NCBI RefSeq assembly: GCF_024362345.1
Contig: NZ_CP101505.1
Location: 1,074,001 to 1,138,000, forward strand
Reading direction: 5' to 3'
From: Polaribacter dokdonensis
Lineage (GTDB): Bacteria; Bacteroidota; Bacteroidia; Flavobacteriales; Flavobacteriaceae
DNA length: 64,000 nt
Of this stretch, positions 27,126 through 37,106 are shown piece by piece; within the stretch, counting starts at the first letter, position 1, and the number at the start of each line of letters is the position of its first letter. The position numbers were made by a program, and so were the translations under genes. The notes below the pieces were generated by a model. That model was not told where the DNA came from and searched no databases. It saw nothing but the letters and a program-made list of their open reading frames with translations.

Positions 27126-28472
27126 TTAAGATAACATATCATCATCAGAAGAAACGTCCTTTTTAGGAGCTTCTGGTGTTGGTGCATCTTCTATTGTTGG
27201 AGTTTCTTTGTCTGCCTTATAGAAATCTTCGAAAATTTCTTTCATATCAATTCCATATCTGTCAGCAAAATTCTTTTGAATATCTCCATCTTTCTCTCTA
27301 ATTTCTTGTAAAGCCTCTGCATAAGTGCTGTAAACACCATTCATTACCTTTTCGTGAACAGGAATATTATCCATCATTTCTTGACGAGCTCTAGCACTTG
27401 CAGAATGCATTGACGCTAAAGTTGCTCCTATATGCTCATCTGTTTTAACTCCTAAATGCTCTAAAATAGCCGCAAATTCTTGATCTGTTCTAGCCTTTAA
27501 AGCAACTACATAACCATCATAATACTTTAATCTTTCTTCAGTATCTGATTTTAATTTTGCTCTATGTGTTTGTAAATTAGAGCGTAAAGAAGTTAATACC
27601 TTAATAGTTAAATTATGTTTGTGTACAAAACTATCTTTTGAGGCAGCCAAAGTTGTATAGGCATTTTTAAGCCCTTCTAATTCTTCTACTTTCTGTTCTA
27701 TAGTTGTTACTTTTCCAATAGCTTCTGAATACTCTGTAGACTGTTTGTCTGCAATTTCATCTAATTCTTGACGTGCTTGTTTTAGTAAAGCATACTGCTC
27801 TTCTAATTTTTCTTCGGTTTCTTTTTTCTTTTCAAGAGCTTTCGTATGGTTTTTAGAAGCTTCTACAATAGCTGTTTTTAACTTTTCTTCTACTTCTTTA
27901 ATTTCTACCTCTCTATTTTTTAATCGGCTAACAGCTGCTTGAGATTTGTAAGAAAGCTCACTTAGTAAAGTTTGAATATCTGCGCTTTCTATGCGCTCTT
28001 GAAACATTGCTTTTGCTTTATTATCTGCACCTGCTCTAATTTTTTCTGCTTCAGCAAATTCTTGCTCCTCTTTTTTAATTTTAGATTTTCTACCCCAAAG
28101 ATTATTCCACCAGGTATCTGGCTTATTTTGGGCATCTTCTAATTCTATTCTTGCTCTTTCTAATTCTTTTTGAGCATCATCTATAACTTTTTGTTCAGTA
28201 GGATTTAAGGCTGAAAATTTCTCGAACATAATACCAACTTCATCTTGGTAGTCTGTTAAATCTTTAATGGCATCTAATAGTGTAGTTCTATCTTTTTCTG
28301 CCATATGTACTACATCATCCAAGGTAGCATTTAATATTTTTTGACGTTTTTGAGGGTCATCTTCTTGCGCCAATTTAGATTTCATAGTATCTACAGCTTT
28401 GCCCCAATTAACATCTACCTTTTCTGTTTTTTCATTTGAGCTAGTTTCTAATAAATCAAATTCGTCTGCCAT
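27126..28472 (-). CDS. long coiled-coil protein, possibly TelA-like
   Basis: The protein has 448 residues, almost entirely charged helix. Heptad-rich segments run from about residue 85 to 320 (ELERARIELEDAQ, EIKEVEEKLKTAIVEA, LEEQYALLKQARQELDEIADK). A short break at WWNNLWGRKSKI separates two coiled-coil parts. The C-terminus is acidic and Pro/Thr-rich (DKETPTIEDAPTPEAPKKDVSSDDDMLS). The organisation resembles toxic-anion-resistance (TelA) proteins, but no diagnostic motif was found and this is a weak comparison. It is the first gene of the eight-gene minus-strand cluster. Confidence 0.55.
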   Translation of the reverse strand: MADEFDLLETSSNEKTEKVDVNWGKAVDTMKSKLAQEDDPQKRQKILNATLDDVVHMAEKDRTTLLDAIKDLTDYQDEVGIMFEKFSALNPTEQKVIDDAQKELERARIELEDAQNKPDTWWNNLWGRKSKIKKEEQEFAEAEKIRAGADNKAKAMFQERIESADIQTLLSELSYKSQAAVSRLKNREVEIKEVEEKLKTAIVEASKNHTKALEKKKETEEKLEEQYALLKQARQELDEIADKQSTEYSEAIGKVTTIEQKVEELEGLKNAYTTLAASKDSFVHKHNLTIKVLTSLRSNLQTHRAKLKSDTEERLKYYDGYVVALKARTDQEFAAILEHLGVKTDEHIGATLASMHSASARARQEMMDNIPVHEKVMNGVYSTYAEALQEIREKDGDIQKNFADRYGIDMKEIFEDFYKADKETPTIEDAPTPEAPKKDVSSDDDMLS

Positions 28473-28677
28473 TTAATTAAGTTTTTTAGTTGAACAATTT
28501 TTGGATAAGCAATTTCGTTATTTTTTTTAATTAAAAGAAAAATAAGTTTAATTATATGTAGCAGAAATTGATGTGTTGTTACAGATAATTTATGTTTTCT
28601 TAAAAATCGTTACGAAAACACTATAAAACACCTCCATTTATCAGTGTTAAAAAAAATTAGTTTCGCTAGTTTTTAAA

Positions 28678-28685
28678 TATATTTG
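28678..28685 (+). promoter_or_regulatory. -7 element before the 1872-residue surface protein
   Basis: TATATTTG lies 25 bases upstream of the ATG. A clear TTTG at the -33 distance is missing (TTTC is near), so this is only a partial match to the Bacteroidota promoter. Confidence 0.4.
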
Positions 28686-28710
28686 ACAATTGATATTCAA
28701 AAATCATTAA

Positions 28711-31700
28711 ATGAAGAAATTATTATCGTTTTTAGTATTTTTAATGTGTGCTACTTCAGCATTTAGCCAATTAAGCAAAAAACACTTTATTCCACCATTA
28801 ACCTCTACAGATGGTTTTACAGACCAATATATTTACATATCAACACCAAAAACAAATAATGTTTCTTATAAGATTACACCTGTTGGTAATTCTGATTTAG
28901 CTCAGTATTCTGGAATAGTTTCTAATGGTAGTCCTGTAGTTCAGGCTGTTTTAGATGAAAATGGAAATGAGGATTTTGATGACAATACTCAACTACACAT
29001 TAATAGATTTAATATTAATAGTGTTATAAATAATAAAGGTTTTATAATTGAAGCTAATGATGTTATTTATGTATCAATAAGAGTGAGATCTGCATTAAGT
29101 GGAGGCGATAAATTTCATGCTGGAGCTTTGGTAAGTAAAGGTAGTTCAGCATTAGGAAATGAGTTTAGAATTGGAGGACTTGTAAGAGGTAGCACACCTG
29201 TAGATGGGCACATCACCTTTGCTTCTTTAATGGCTACAGAAGATAATACTATTGTAAATATTACGAATATACCAAGTGGTTTTGTGCAACCTAATGGATC
29301 AAGTATTCCTTCTGATATAATTTTAAACGAAGGAGAAAGCTTTATACTAGCTTCTAGAACAAATGCTGGATTTGAGTCGAAAGACATTATTGGTGGTTTA
29401 ATATCTAGTGACAAACCTATAGTAGTTAATTCTGGATCTGCCACTGGAAGTTTTGGAAATAATAATGGTAGAGATTATGGGTTTGATCAAATTGTAGGAG
29501 CAGATAGAATTGGTAGCGAATATATCTTAGTAAGAGGAGCTGGTAATAATGATTGGGAAAACGCATTAGTTATTGCTCATGAAGACAATACTGAAATTTC
29601 GGTTAATGGAGGTAGTATTGCTAATTTAAGTGCTGGAGAATTTGTGGTTATTGAAGGTAATAGTTACAATACTAATGGTAATATGTATATTAATTCTTCT
29701 TTACCAGTATTTGTTTACCAAGGAATTGGTGGTCAAAGTGGAAGCGAAGCAAACCAAGGGTTATTCTTTGTACCACCACTTAGTTGTGAAAACAAAGGAA
29801 ATGTAGATAATATAGCTGGAATAGATAAAATAGGTACAGCTGATTTTCCCGGAGGAGTAACAATTGTAACTAATAAAGGCGCTAACGTTTTAATAAATGG
29901 TCTAGACATTTCAACTTATTCACCTCAAGGACCTTCAGATGTTACTGGGAACCCTAATTATGTTACCTATAAAGTATCAGGCTTAAGTAGAAACATAAAA
30001 GTTGAAGGAGATCAAGAATTGTATTGTGCTTATTTTAATGCAAATGGATTTGCAGCCTCAGGTGCTTTTTACTCTGGTTTCCCATCAGCACCAGAAATTA
30101 GTTTTGATACAACTGTAGCAACTTTAGGTAGCTGTATTCCAAATGTTACGCTTCAAGCTGCAAACACAGATTTATTTGATAGCTTTGAATGGCAATTTTT
30201 TAATGAAACTACTAGTACTTGGGAGCAAAGAAGTACAACAGCAGATTACAAGCCAATAGAAAGTGAACCAGGTAAATACAGGCTAATTGGTACAATTAAT
30301 TGTACTGGTGCTACCTTTAATTCAGTAGAAATTCCTGTGAGTATTTGTCCTGATGATTTTGACAATGATTTAATTATTGACAACGTTGATGTAGATTTGG
30401 ATAACGATGGTATTTTAAATATCGATGAATCTTTAGGAGATGGTATTGTTAATTTTACAAACCTAACTAACCCAAGTATAGATGCTAGTGGTACTCCAAT
30501 CTCTAACTTTTTAACAGGTAACCTTACAAGTGATGGAGATGTTAATTTTATAGGGAATACCAATGGTATTTTTACATCAACTATTAACGATAATAGCAGT
30601 GCAAACGCTTCTAATATTTATGAGTTAGAAAGTACAGAAAGCTTTAATTTTGAATTCACACAAGATGCTAATCAGCCACACACTGCAATAGAAGGTGTAG
30701 AATATGAGATTGGTATTGGCCCAGCAGCAAAGAATGTTACGTTAATCGATCCTGACAACATTTTATTAGTAGATACTAATTTTGACGGGCAATTTGAAGC
30801 AGATGTAGATAATTATTCTAGTTCTCTAATTCGTTTTAGATACAACCCATCACCAAATGGAAATACACCATTTAAATTTGTAGCCAATGATGTGGACAAA
30901 GTATTATTTTTACATACTGCAACATCAAATGTTACAAATTCTATCTTTAATGGTAACTTAAAACTCACCAATATTAGAATAGATTCTGATGGAGATGGAA
31001 TTGAAGACGCTTTAGATCTAGATTCAGATAATGATGGGGTACCAGATCTTTTTGAAGCTGCAAACCAAAGTATTACTCTTTTAAATACAGATAACAATTT
31101 AGATGGTTTAGATGATGTTTTTAACACTGCAACTTTAGTAACAGATACAGATGGAGATGGAGTACCAAATCACTTAGACTTAGATTCTGATAATGATGGT
31201 ATTTATGACTTAGTAGAATCTGGTTTTACAGTTACTGATGCAAACAATGATGGAATTATAGATAATGCAAATGCAGCCAATGTTGGTATAAATGGATTAT
31301 TAGACACACTAGAAAGCACAGCAGACTCAGGTGTTTTAGCAACCCCTTTAAGAAACTCTGATGCCACTTCTATAGTAACTGCTAATAAAGATGCTATTTT
31401 CGATTTTGCTGATTTAGAATCAGATGGAGATGGTTGTTTTGATGTTATTGAGGCTGGTTTTACTGGAAATGGCTCAGGTATTTTATTTGCTAACCCTTTT
31501 GCTGTAGATTCAAATGGTTTAGTAATTAATAATACAGATGGGTACACAGCACCTAATGCAGATTATACGATTAGTGCTCCAATTGTAATAAACTCTTTTG
31601 TAGATCCTGTTTTCTGTGAATTGGATACAGATATTATGACTATTGATTCTAATGCTGATGGTTTTCAATGGCAAGTTTCTACAGATGGCACTACTTGGAC

Positions 31701-34329
31701 TAGCTTAGTTGATGATGCCACTTATAATGGAGTAACTACTCAAGACTTACAGATAACAAATACTCCTCTTACCTTCAATAATAACCAATACAGAGTATTA
31801 TTGAGCAGAACAGGAAACACTTGTACTGAAGAAGCATCTAGCACAGTTACGCTTTCAGTTAATCCATTACCAATTATTAAAAATAATCCATCAGAAATTA
31901 ATCAATGTATAGATGCTAGTGATACAAATCCAACAGTAAATTTAACAACTGCAGAAGATAATATTTCTGAAACTGCTGGCATCACTTTTGAATATTTTAC
32001 AGATATCAATGGAACTAATCAAATTACAGACCCAACTTCATATCCTGTTTCAGTAAATACAGTAGAAGTGGTTTACGTTAGTGTAATTTCTGATCAAGGT
32101 TGTTCTAATGGTTTAGTTGAGCTAAGAGTTAATGTGGGGCAAACTCCAGATAATCCTTACAATGATATTCAACCACCTGTTTGTGACGATCTTTTAGATG
32201 CTGATGGTAATGATACTCCAGGTTCTAATGATGATACTGATTTTATCACCAATTTTTCTTTAGATAGAGATGCAATCATCAATAGTATAAATCCGCCTGC
32301 AAATACAGAAGTATTTTTCTTTGAAAACTCTACTGATAGAAATAATTCTTTAAATGAAATTGATATTACTGCTTATAGAAATGATATCAATAAAATAGAC
32401 ATTACTACAATACCAGAAGGAATTCAGTTCCCTATTTATTATAAAATCATCAGTACAATTAATAACGATTGTCAAGGTTTAGGAGAATTCTTTTTACAAG
32501 TCCATGCAGTTCCTCAGGCTACTACAGTTGCTGACATAGAAGAATGTGATGATGCATTATCTGGTAATACAGCAGATGGTAGAAATGCAGCTATTAACTT
32601 AAGAGATAAGGTTGATGAAATTTTAGGTACAGGACAAACTGAAGCTGATTATAGTGTAACTTTTCACACTACAGAAAATGGCTCAATGAATAATACAGAT
32701 GTCATTACAAATGACACGAATTATACCAATGAAGTTCAAAGTGGTTTTACTGCTGGTACAACTAACGAACAAACTATTTATGTAAGAGTACAAAACAGAA
32801 CTGGAAGCATGTGTTACAATGCGAATACATCTTTCAAAATAATCATACAACCAATACCTACAGTACCTGCAAATGTACCAGATTTAATGGTTTGTGATGT
32901 AGTAACACCTTTTGATGCAGATCCTAGAAATAGAATAGCACAGAATATCGATTTAACAGAAAGAGAATCAGATATTTTAGATAATAGAACTGGTTTAGTT
33001 GTAGAATATTATATTTCTCAAACAGATGCAGAAAATAGAACAAATTCAATTTCAGACCCATCTAATTTTCAAAATACAACTGCAGAAACTTCATTTCCAG
33101 CAGACTTTAATTCAGATGATCCAGGTATTCAAACCATCTTCTTTATCATAGTTGATGAAACTGGTTTACAGTGTCCATCAGTATTTTCTACTTTTCAATT
33201 ATTAGTATATCCAGAGCCATCTATAAATCCTGTAGGTGTATTATCTGAATGTGATAATGATGATGATGGAGATGATGCAAATGGAATTATTCAAACAATA
33301 GATTTAGATAGTAAAATTCCAGAAGTTTTAGGGGCAAGTAGAAATGTTAGCGACTTTAATGTTACCTTTCATAGTTCTCAAGCTGAAGCTACTTCAGGCG
33401 CGAATCCTTTAGCATCACCTTATACAAATTCAAGTAGTACAGAAACCATTTACATTAGAGTTCAGAATAAACAAACGATGTGTGTAAATGACGATGCAAG
33501 TTTTGAGTTAATCGTAAATCCATTACCAAATTTTACAGTAACTACTCCTCAAATATTATGTTTAAATGATATTCCTCATAACATTGGTGTAGAAAATCCT
33601 GCTGATAATTATACCTATGTTTGGACAGATGAAAATGGAACAGTATTAAATACTACTTCTGTAGATAATATAGATATTTCTGAAGGAGGAAGATACAAAG
33701 TAACTGCAACTACTACAGATGGCACTATGTGTTCTAGAGAAGAAACTATAGAAGTAAATGAGTCTAATATAGCCACTTTAGAATCGAGCTTTGTTACTAT
33801 TGTAGATGAGTCAAATAATTTAGGAAGCACCAACAATTTGTCTATTTCTATAGATATTATTAATAATGATTTAGGTCCTGGAGACTATCAATTTGCAGTG
33901 GTTAATACAGATGATAATACTAGAATTCCTTTTATTGGTTTTCAAGATGAACCTCTTTTCGAGAATTTAGAAGGTGGTATTTATCAAATTATTGTAAATG
34001 ATAAAAATGGATGTTCTCCAGATACAACTTTACTAGTATCTGTAATTCAATTTCCAAAATTCTTTACACCAAATGGAGATAATAATAACGATACTTGGGT
34101 TGTAAAAGGAGCCAATCAAACTTTTTATCCAAATGCTAGTATTAACATCTTTAATAGATTTGGTAATCTGGTTGCGCAAGTGCCTATTGATGGGAATGGT
34201 TGGGATGGAACATATAATGGAAAATTACTACCTTCTGATGATTATTGGTACAATGTAACACTAGTACCTGCAGACACAACAAAACCAACAATTAACAAGA
34301 AAGGAAACTTTTCTTTACTGAGAAAATAA
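28711..34329 (+). CDS. T9SS type B surface protein with IgGFc-binding-like N-terminus
   Basis: This is an 1872-residue secreted protein. It has a signal peptide (1-19, ending SAFSQ). Residues about 25-460 resemble the IgGFc-binding N-terminal domain found in other Bacteroidota surface proteins (HITFASLMATEDNTIVNI, FVVIEGNSY). Calcium-binding thrombospondin type 3 repeats of D-x-D-x-DG type lie near 545, 758 (DSDGDGIEDALDLDSDNDG) and 811. Ig-like modules follow. The C-terminal about 90 residues (KFFTPNGDNNNDTW to GNFSLLRK) are the gliding-motility/T9SS type B sorting domain. It should be exported by T9SS and attached to the surface. The next gene follows after 4 bases. Confidence 0.85.
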   Translation: MKKLLSFLVFLMCATSAFSQLSKKHFIPPLTSTDGFTDQYIYISTPKTNNVSYKITPVGNSDLAQYSGIVSNGSPVVQAVLDENGNEDFDDNTQLHINRFNINSVINNKGFIIEANDVIYVSIRVRSALSGGDKFHAGALVSKGSSALGNEFRIGGLVRGSTPVDGHITFASLMATEDNTIVNITNIPSGFVQPNGSSIPSDIILNEGESFILASRTNAGFESKDIIGGLISSDKPIVVNSGSATGSFGNNNGRDYGFDQIVGADRIGSEYILVRGAGNNDWENALVIAHEDNTEISVNGGSIANLSAGEFVVIEGNSYNTNGNMYINSSLPVFVYQGIGGQSGSEANQGLFFVPPLSCENKGNVDNIAGIDKIGTADFPGGVTIVTNKGANVLINGLDISTYSPQGPSDVTGNPNYVTYKVSGLSRNIKVEGDQELYCAYFNANGFAASGAFYSGFPSAPEISFDTTVATLGSCIPNVTLQAANTDLFDSFEWQFFNETTSTWEQRSTTADYKPIESEPGKYRLIGTINCTGATFNSVEIPVSICPDDFDNDLIIDNVDVDLDNDGILNIDESLGDGIVNFTNLTNPSIDASGTPISNFLTGNLTSDGDVNFIGNTNGIFTSTINDNSSANASNIYELESTESFNFEFTQDANQPHTAIEGVEYEIGIGPAAKNVTLIDPDNILLVDTNFDGQFEADVDNYSSSLIRFRYNPSPNGNTPFKFVANDVDKVLFLHTATSNVTNSIFNGNLKLTNIRIDSDGDGIEDALDLDSDNDGVPDLFEAANQSITLLNTDNNLDGLDDVFNTATLVTDTDGDGVPNHLDLDSDNDGIYDLVESGFTVTDANNDGIIDNANAANVGINGLLDTLESTADSGVLATPLRNSDATSIVTANKDAIFDFADLESDGDGCFDVIEAGFTGNGSGILFANPFAVDSNGLVINNTDGYTAPNADYTISAPIVINSFVDPVFCELDTDIMTIDSNADGFQWQVSTDGTTWTSLVDDATYNGVTTQDLQITNTPLTFNNNQYRVLLSRTGNTCTEEASSTVTLSVNPLPIIKNNPSEINQCIDASDTNPTVNLTTAEDNISETAGITFEYFTDINGTNQITDPTSYPVSVNTVEVVYVSVISDQGCSNGLVELRVNVGQTPDNPYNDIQPPVCDDLLDADGNDTPGSNDDTDFITNFSLDRDAIINSINPPANTEVFFFENSTDRNNSLNEIDITAYRNDINKIDITTIPEGIQFPIYYKIISTINNDCQGLGEFFLQVHAVPQATTVADIEECDDALSGNTADGRNAAINLRDKVDEILGTGQTEADYSVTFHTTENGSMNNTDVITNDTNYTNEVQSGFTAGTTNEQTIYVRVQNRTGSMCYNANTSFKIIIQPIPTVPANVPDLMVCDVVTPFDADPRNRIAQNIDLTERESDILDNRTGLVVEYYISQTDAENRTNSISDPSNFQNTTAETSFPADFNSDDPGIQTIFFIIVDETGLQCPSVFSTFQLLVYPEPSINPVGVLSECDNDDDGDDANGIIQTIDLDSKIPEVLGASRNVSDFNVTFHSSQAEATSGANPLASPYTNSSSTETIYIRVQNKQTMCVNDDASFELIVNPLPNFTVTTPQILCLNDIPHNIGVENPADNYTYVWTDENGTVLNTTSVDNIDISEGGRYKVTATTTDGTMCSREETIEVNESNIATLESSFVTIVDESNNLGSTNNLSISIDIINNDLGPGDYQFAVVNTDDNTRIPFIGFQDEPLFENLEGGIYQIIVNDKNGCSPDTTLLVSVIQFPKFFTPNGDNNNDTWVVKGANQTFYPNASINIFNRFGNLVAQVPIDGNGWDGTYNGKLLPSDDYWYNVTLVPADTTKPTINKKGNFSLLRK

Positions 34330-34333
34330 GGTT

Positions 34334-37039
34334 ATGAAAACCTATTTAACTCTTTTATGTCTTTGTCTAAGTTTAAGCTTTACAGCTCAGAATGAAACCA
34401 TTTATTGGTATTTTGGTAACAGAGCAGCTTTAAATTTTGACAAAGGTGAATTAGAGGTTTTGGGTGACAGTGCTATGGATGCTCCATTTGGCTCTGCTTC
34501 TATTGCTAATGAAGATGGTCTTTTAATGTTCTATTCAGATGGAGCTACTGTTTGGAATAGAAATCATGAAATTATGGAAAATGGAAGTGGTCTTGCTGGA
34601 GACCCTAACAATTTTCAATCGGCGATAATTGTACCTAAACCAGGTACAAATGATGTTTACTATTTGTTTTATGCACGCTCAGAAAACTCTACAAATCCTT
34701 TAGTAACTGCTGGTTCTTTTTATTCTGAAATAGAATTCTCAAATGAATTTCCTTTGGGTAAAGTAGTTACAAAGAATGGTTTTTTAGATTCTAATGCTCC
34801 ATCAGAAAAATTAACTGCTGTTCATCATAAAAGTGGAGAATCTTTTTGGCTACTAATTCTTACAGCAGCAAATTCAGATCCAGAAGAATTAAAGACAATT
34901 TTTAAAGCTTACCCAATAACAGATGCTGGTATTAATTTTAATGCAAGAGTAACCAATTTAGATTTTGGAATTGAGCAATTAGGAGCCATGAAATTTTCTG
35001 TAGATGGTAAGAAACTGATTGTGGCCAGTAAAACTACAAGTCAAAATACGAGGTATGTACATTATTTTGAGTTTAATAATGAAACAGGAGAAATTACATT
35101 TAATAGAAATTTATTAATAGATCCTCCAGGTGCAAATTGGCCTCCAAAAGGAATTGAAGTTTCACCTAATGGACAATTTGTTTATATAAGTTTTGATGCA
35201 GGAAATAATGATGGAATTTTTCAATATGAAATAGATGGTCCAGGAGCACAAGAAGATGCTAGAGCAATCTTATATTTTAGACCAAATATTGTAGTAGAGA
35301 GTTTACAACTGGCCAATGATCAAAAAATTTATGTTGCCTTAAGCTTTGAGAATGATGATAGTACAATTTTAGGGGTAATTAACGAACCAAATGAAAAAAG
35401 CATACTTGCCAACTATACACCTTTATCACCAGAATTAAATCCAGGTACTTCTAAGAAAGGTTTACCTAATTTTATACAATCTTATTTTGCATCAAAAATT
35501 GTAACGGAAAACCAATGTTTTGTAGATCCTTTTACATTTTCTAGCACTTCTTATGCTACTATTTCAGATGCTGTATGGGATTTTGGTGATGGAAATTCTG
35601 GAACAGGAATTTCTACAACCCATACTTACAATGCTCCTGGAGAGTATACTGTAAAAGGAGTTTTAACTGTGGGCTCAAAAAAGGTAACAGTTTACAAAGT
35701 AGTAGAAGCTTATGCTTTACCTGTTTTAATTCCAAATCAAGAATTAATTGAATGTGATGAAGACTCAGATGGACTCTCTATTTTTAATTTGTTTTCAATC
35801 ACGCCTAAAATCACAAATCCAGCTTTAAACGAAGAGTTATTTTTCTATTTATCACAAAGTGATTTAGATAATGATATTCCAATCTCAAATCCTGAAAACT
35901 TTCAAAATACAGTACAAAATCAAGAGATTTTTGTGAAAGCTGTTAATGAGAATGGTTGTTTTGAAAGTACATCATTTATTATTACTGCTAGATTTGTAGA
36001 CTTAGCTAATATTGAAAATTTTTATGTTTGTGAAGATTCAGATGGAGTTGTTGGTGATGCTAAAGGTCTTTTTGATAGCGATTTTTTAGCAGCTTCAATT
36101 CGTAATCAATTAAATATTCCAACATCAACTTTATTGTCTTTTTATCCTACCTATTTAGATGCTCAGACAAACCTAAATGAGTTCGATACTAATTTTACAT
36201 CTACCTCAGGTACTATTTATGTAAAAGCACAAGAAGCTGATTTATCTTGTGGAGGAATTCAAGGCTTTAATATTGTTGTAAATGCGACTCCTCCTATCAA
36301 TTTACAAGATAGTTACACTATTTGTTTTGATCCGAGTGTAAAACCACCTGTAATTGTATCTGCGAATGCATTTAATGATAGTTTTGAATGGAAAAATGCA
36401 AATGGAGATATTGTTAGTACAGATCAAGACTTTGAATTAAATCAAGTTGGTCAATTCTCACTTACAGTATATAAATTAGAGAATGGTATTCTATGTTCTA
36501 ATATTAAAAATTTCGAAGTTGTAAATCCTCCTATTCCAAGCTTTGGTGATATCATCGTAAATACAGAAGATGAAAAAAACAACACGATTACAGTAAACAT
36601 AAATGGGAACAGCAGCTATGAATTTTCTCTAAACAATGTTGATTTTTTTGGAGATGCTAACAATTATTTTTTTTCGAACGTAGATGCTGGTTTACAAACC
36701 ATTTATGTGAGAGACACTAATACTTGTGAGCAATCTATACAAATAAACGTATCTGTAATTGGGTTTAAGAAATACTTTACTCCAAATGGAGATGGAGAAA
36801 ATGATTTTTGGAATGTTAAAGGTTTAGATAAAACATCTTTTAAATCGATAGATGTACAAATATTTGATAGGTTTGGAAAACTAATTTATTCCATCACAAA
36901 TTTTGATGCTCTTGGTTGGAATGGTTCTTATAATGGTAAAAACCTTAATTCTAATAACTTTTGGTTTAAAGCCAAAATAGTAGATAAAGATGATAATGAA
37001 ATAAACGAATCTGGAAATTTTAGTTTAATTAGAGACTAA
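34334..37039 (+). CDS. T9SS type B surface protein with PKD domain
   Basis: The protein has 901 residues. Signal peptide 1-19 (ending FTAQ). Residues 20 to about 390 look like a beta-propeller-type domain (WYFGNRAALNFDKGELEVLGD at the start, FSVDGKKLIVASKT, VSPNGQFVYISFDAG). A PKD domain is at about 407-460 (AVWDFGDGNSGTG...THTYNAPGEYTV). Ig-like modules follow, and the end (KKYFTPNGDGENDFWNVKG to GNFSLIRD) is a type B sorting domain similar to the preceding protein's. Only 4 bases separate the two genes, so they form an operon and may act together at the cell surface. A strong terminator follows. Confidence 0.85.
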   Translation: MKTYLTLLCLCLSLSFTAQNETIYWYFGNRAALNFDKGELEVLGDSAMDAPFGSASIANEDGLLMFYSDGATVWNRNHEIMENGSGLAGDPNNFQSAIIVPKPGTNDVYYLFYARSENSTNPLVTAGSFYSEIEFSNEFPLGKVVTKNGFLDSNAPSEKLTAVHHKSGESFWLLILTAANSDPEELKTIFKAYPITDAGINFNARVTNLDFGIEQLGAMKFSVDGKKLIVASKTTSQNTRYVHYFEFNNETGEITFNRNLLIDPPGANWPPKGIEVSPNGQFVYISFDAGNNDGIFQYEIDGPGAQEDARAILYFRPNIVVESLQLANDQKIYVALSFENDDSTILGVINEPNEKSILANYTPLSPELNPGTSKKGLPNFIQSYFASKIVTENQCFVDPFTFSSTSYATISDAVWDFGDGNSGTGISTTHTYNAPGEYTVKGVLTVGSKKVTVYKVVEAYALPVLIPNQELIECDEDSDGLSIFNLFSITPKITNPALNEELFFYLSQSDLDNDIPISNPENFQNTVQNQEIFVKAVNENGCFESTSFIITARFVDLANIENFYVCEDSDGVVGDAKGLFDSDFLAASIRNQLNIPTSTLLSFYPTYLDAQTNLNEFDTNFTSTSGTIYVKAQEADLSCGGIQGFNIVVNATPPINLQDSYTICFDPSVKPPVIVSANAFNDSFEWKNANGDIVSTDQDFELNQVGQFSLTVYKLENGILCSNIKNFEVVNPPIPSFGDIIVNTEDEKNNTITVNINGNSSYEFSLNNVDFFGDANNYFFSNVDAGLQTIYVRDTNTCEQSIQINVSVIGFKKYFTPNGDGENDFWNVKGLDKTSFKSIDVQIFDRFGKLIYSITNFDALGWNGSYNGKNLNSNNFWFKAKIVDKDDNEINESGNFSLIRD

Positions 37040-37052
37040 AATAAAACCATAA

Positions 37053-37088
37053 AAAAACACCAAAACAAATTCATGTTTTGGTGTTTTT
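37053..37088. terminator. bidirectional intrinsic terminator
   Basis: A 15-bp perfect stem (AAAAACACCAAAACA at 37053-37067 with TGTTTTGGTGTTTTT at 37074-37088) lies between the convergent surface-protein and infB genes, with A and T tracts on both sides. Confidence 0.92.
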
Positions 37089-37106
37089 ATTTTATTTAGC
37101 CAGCAA

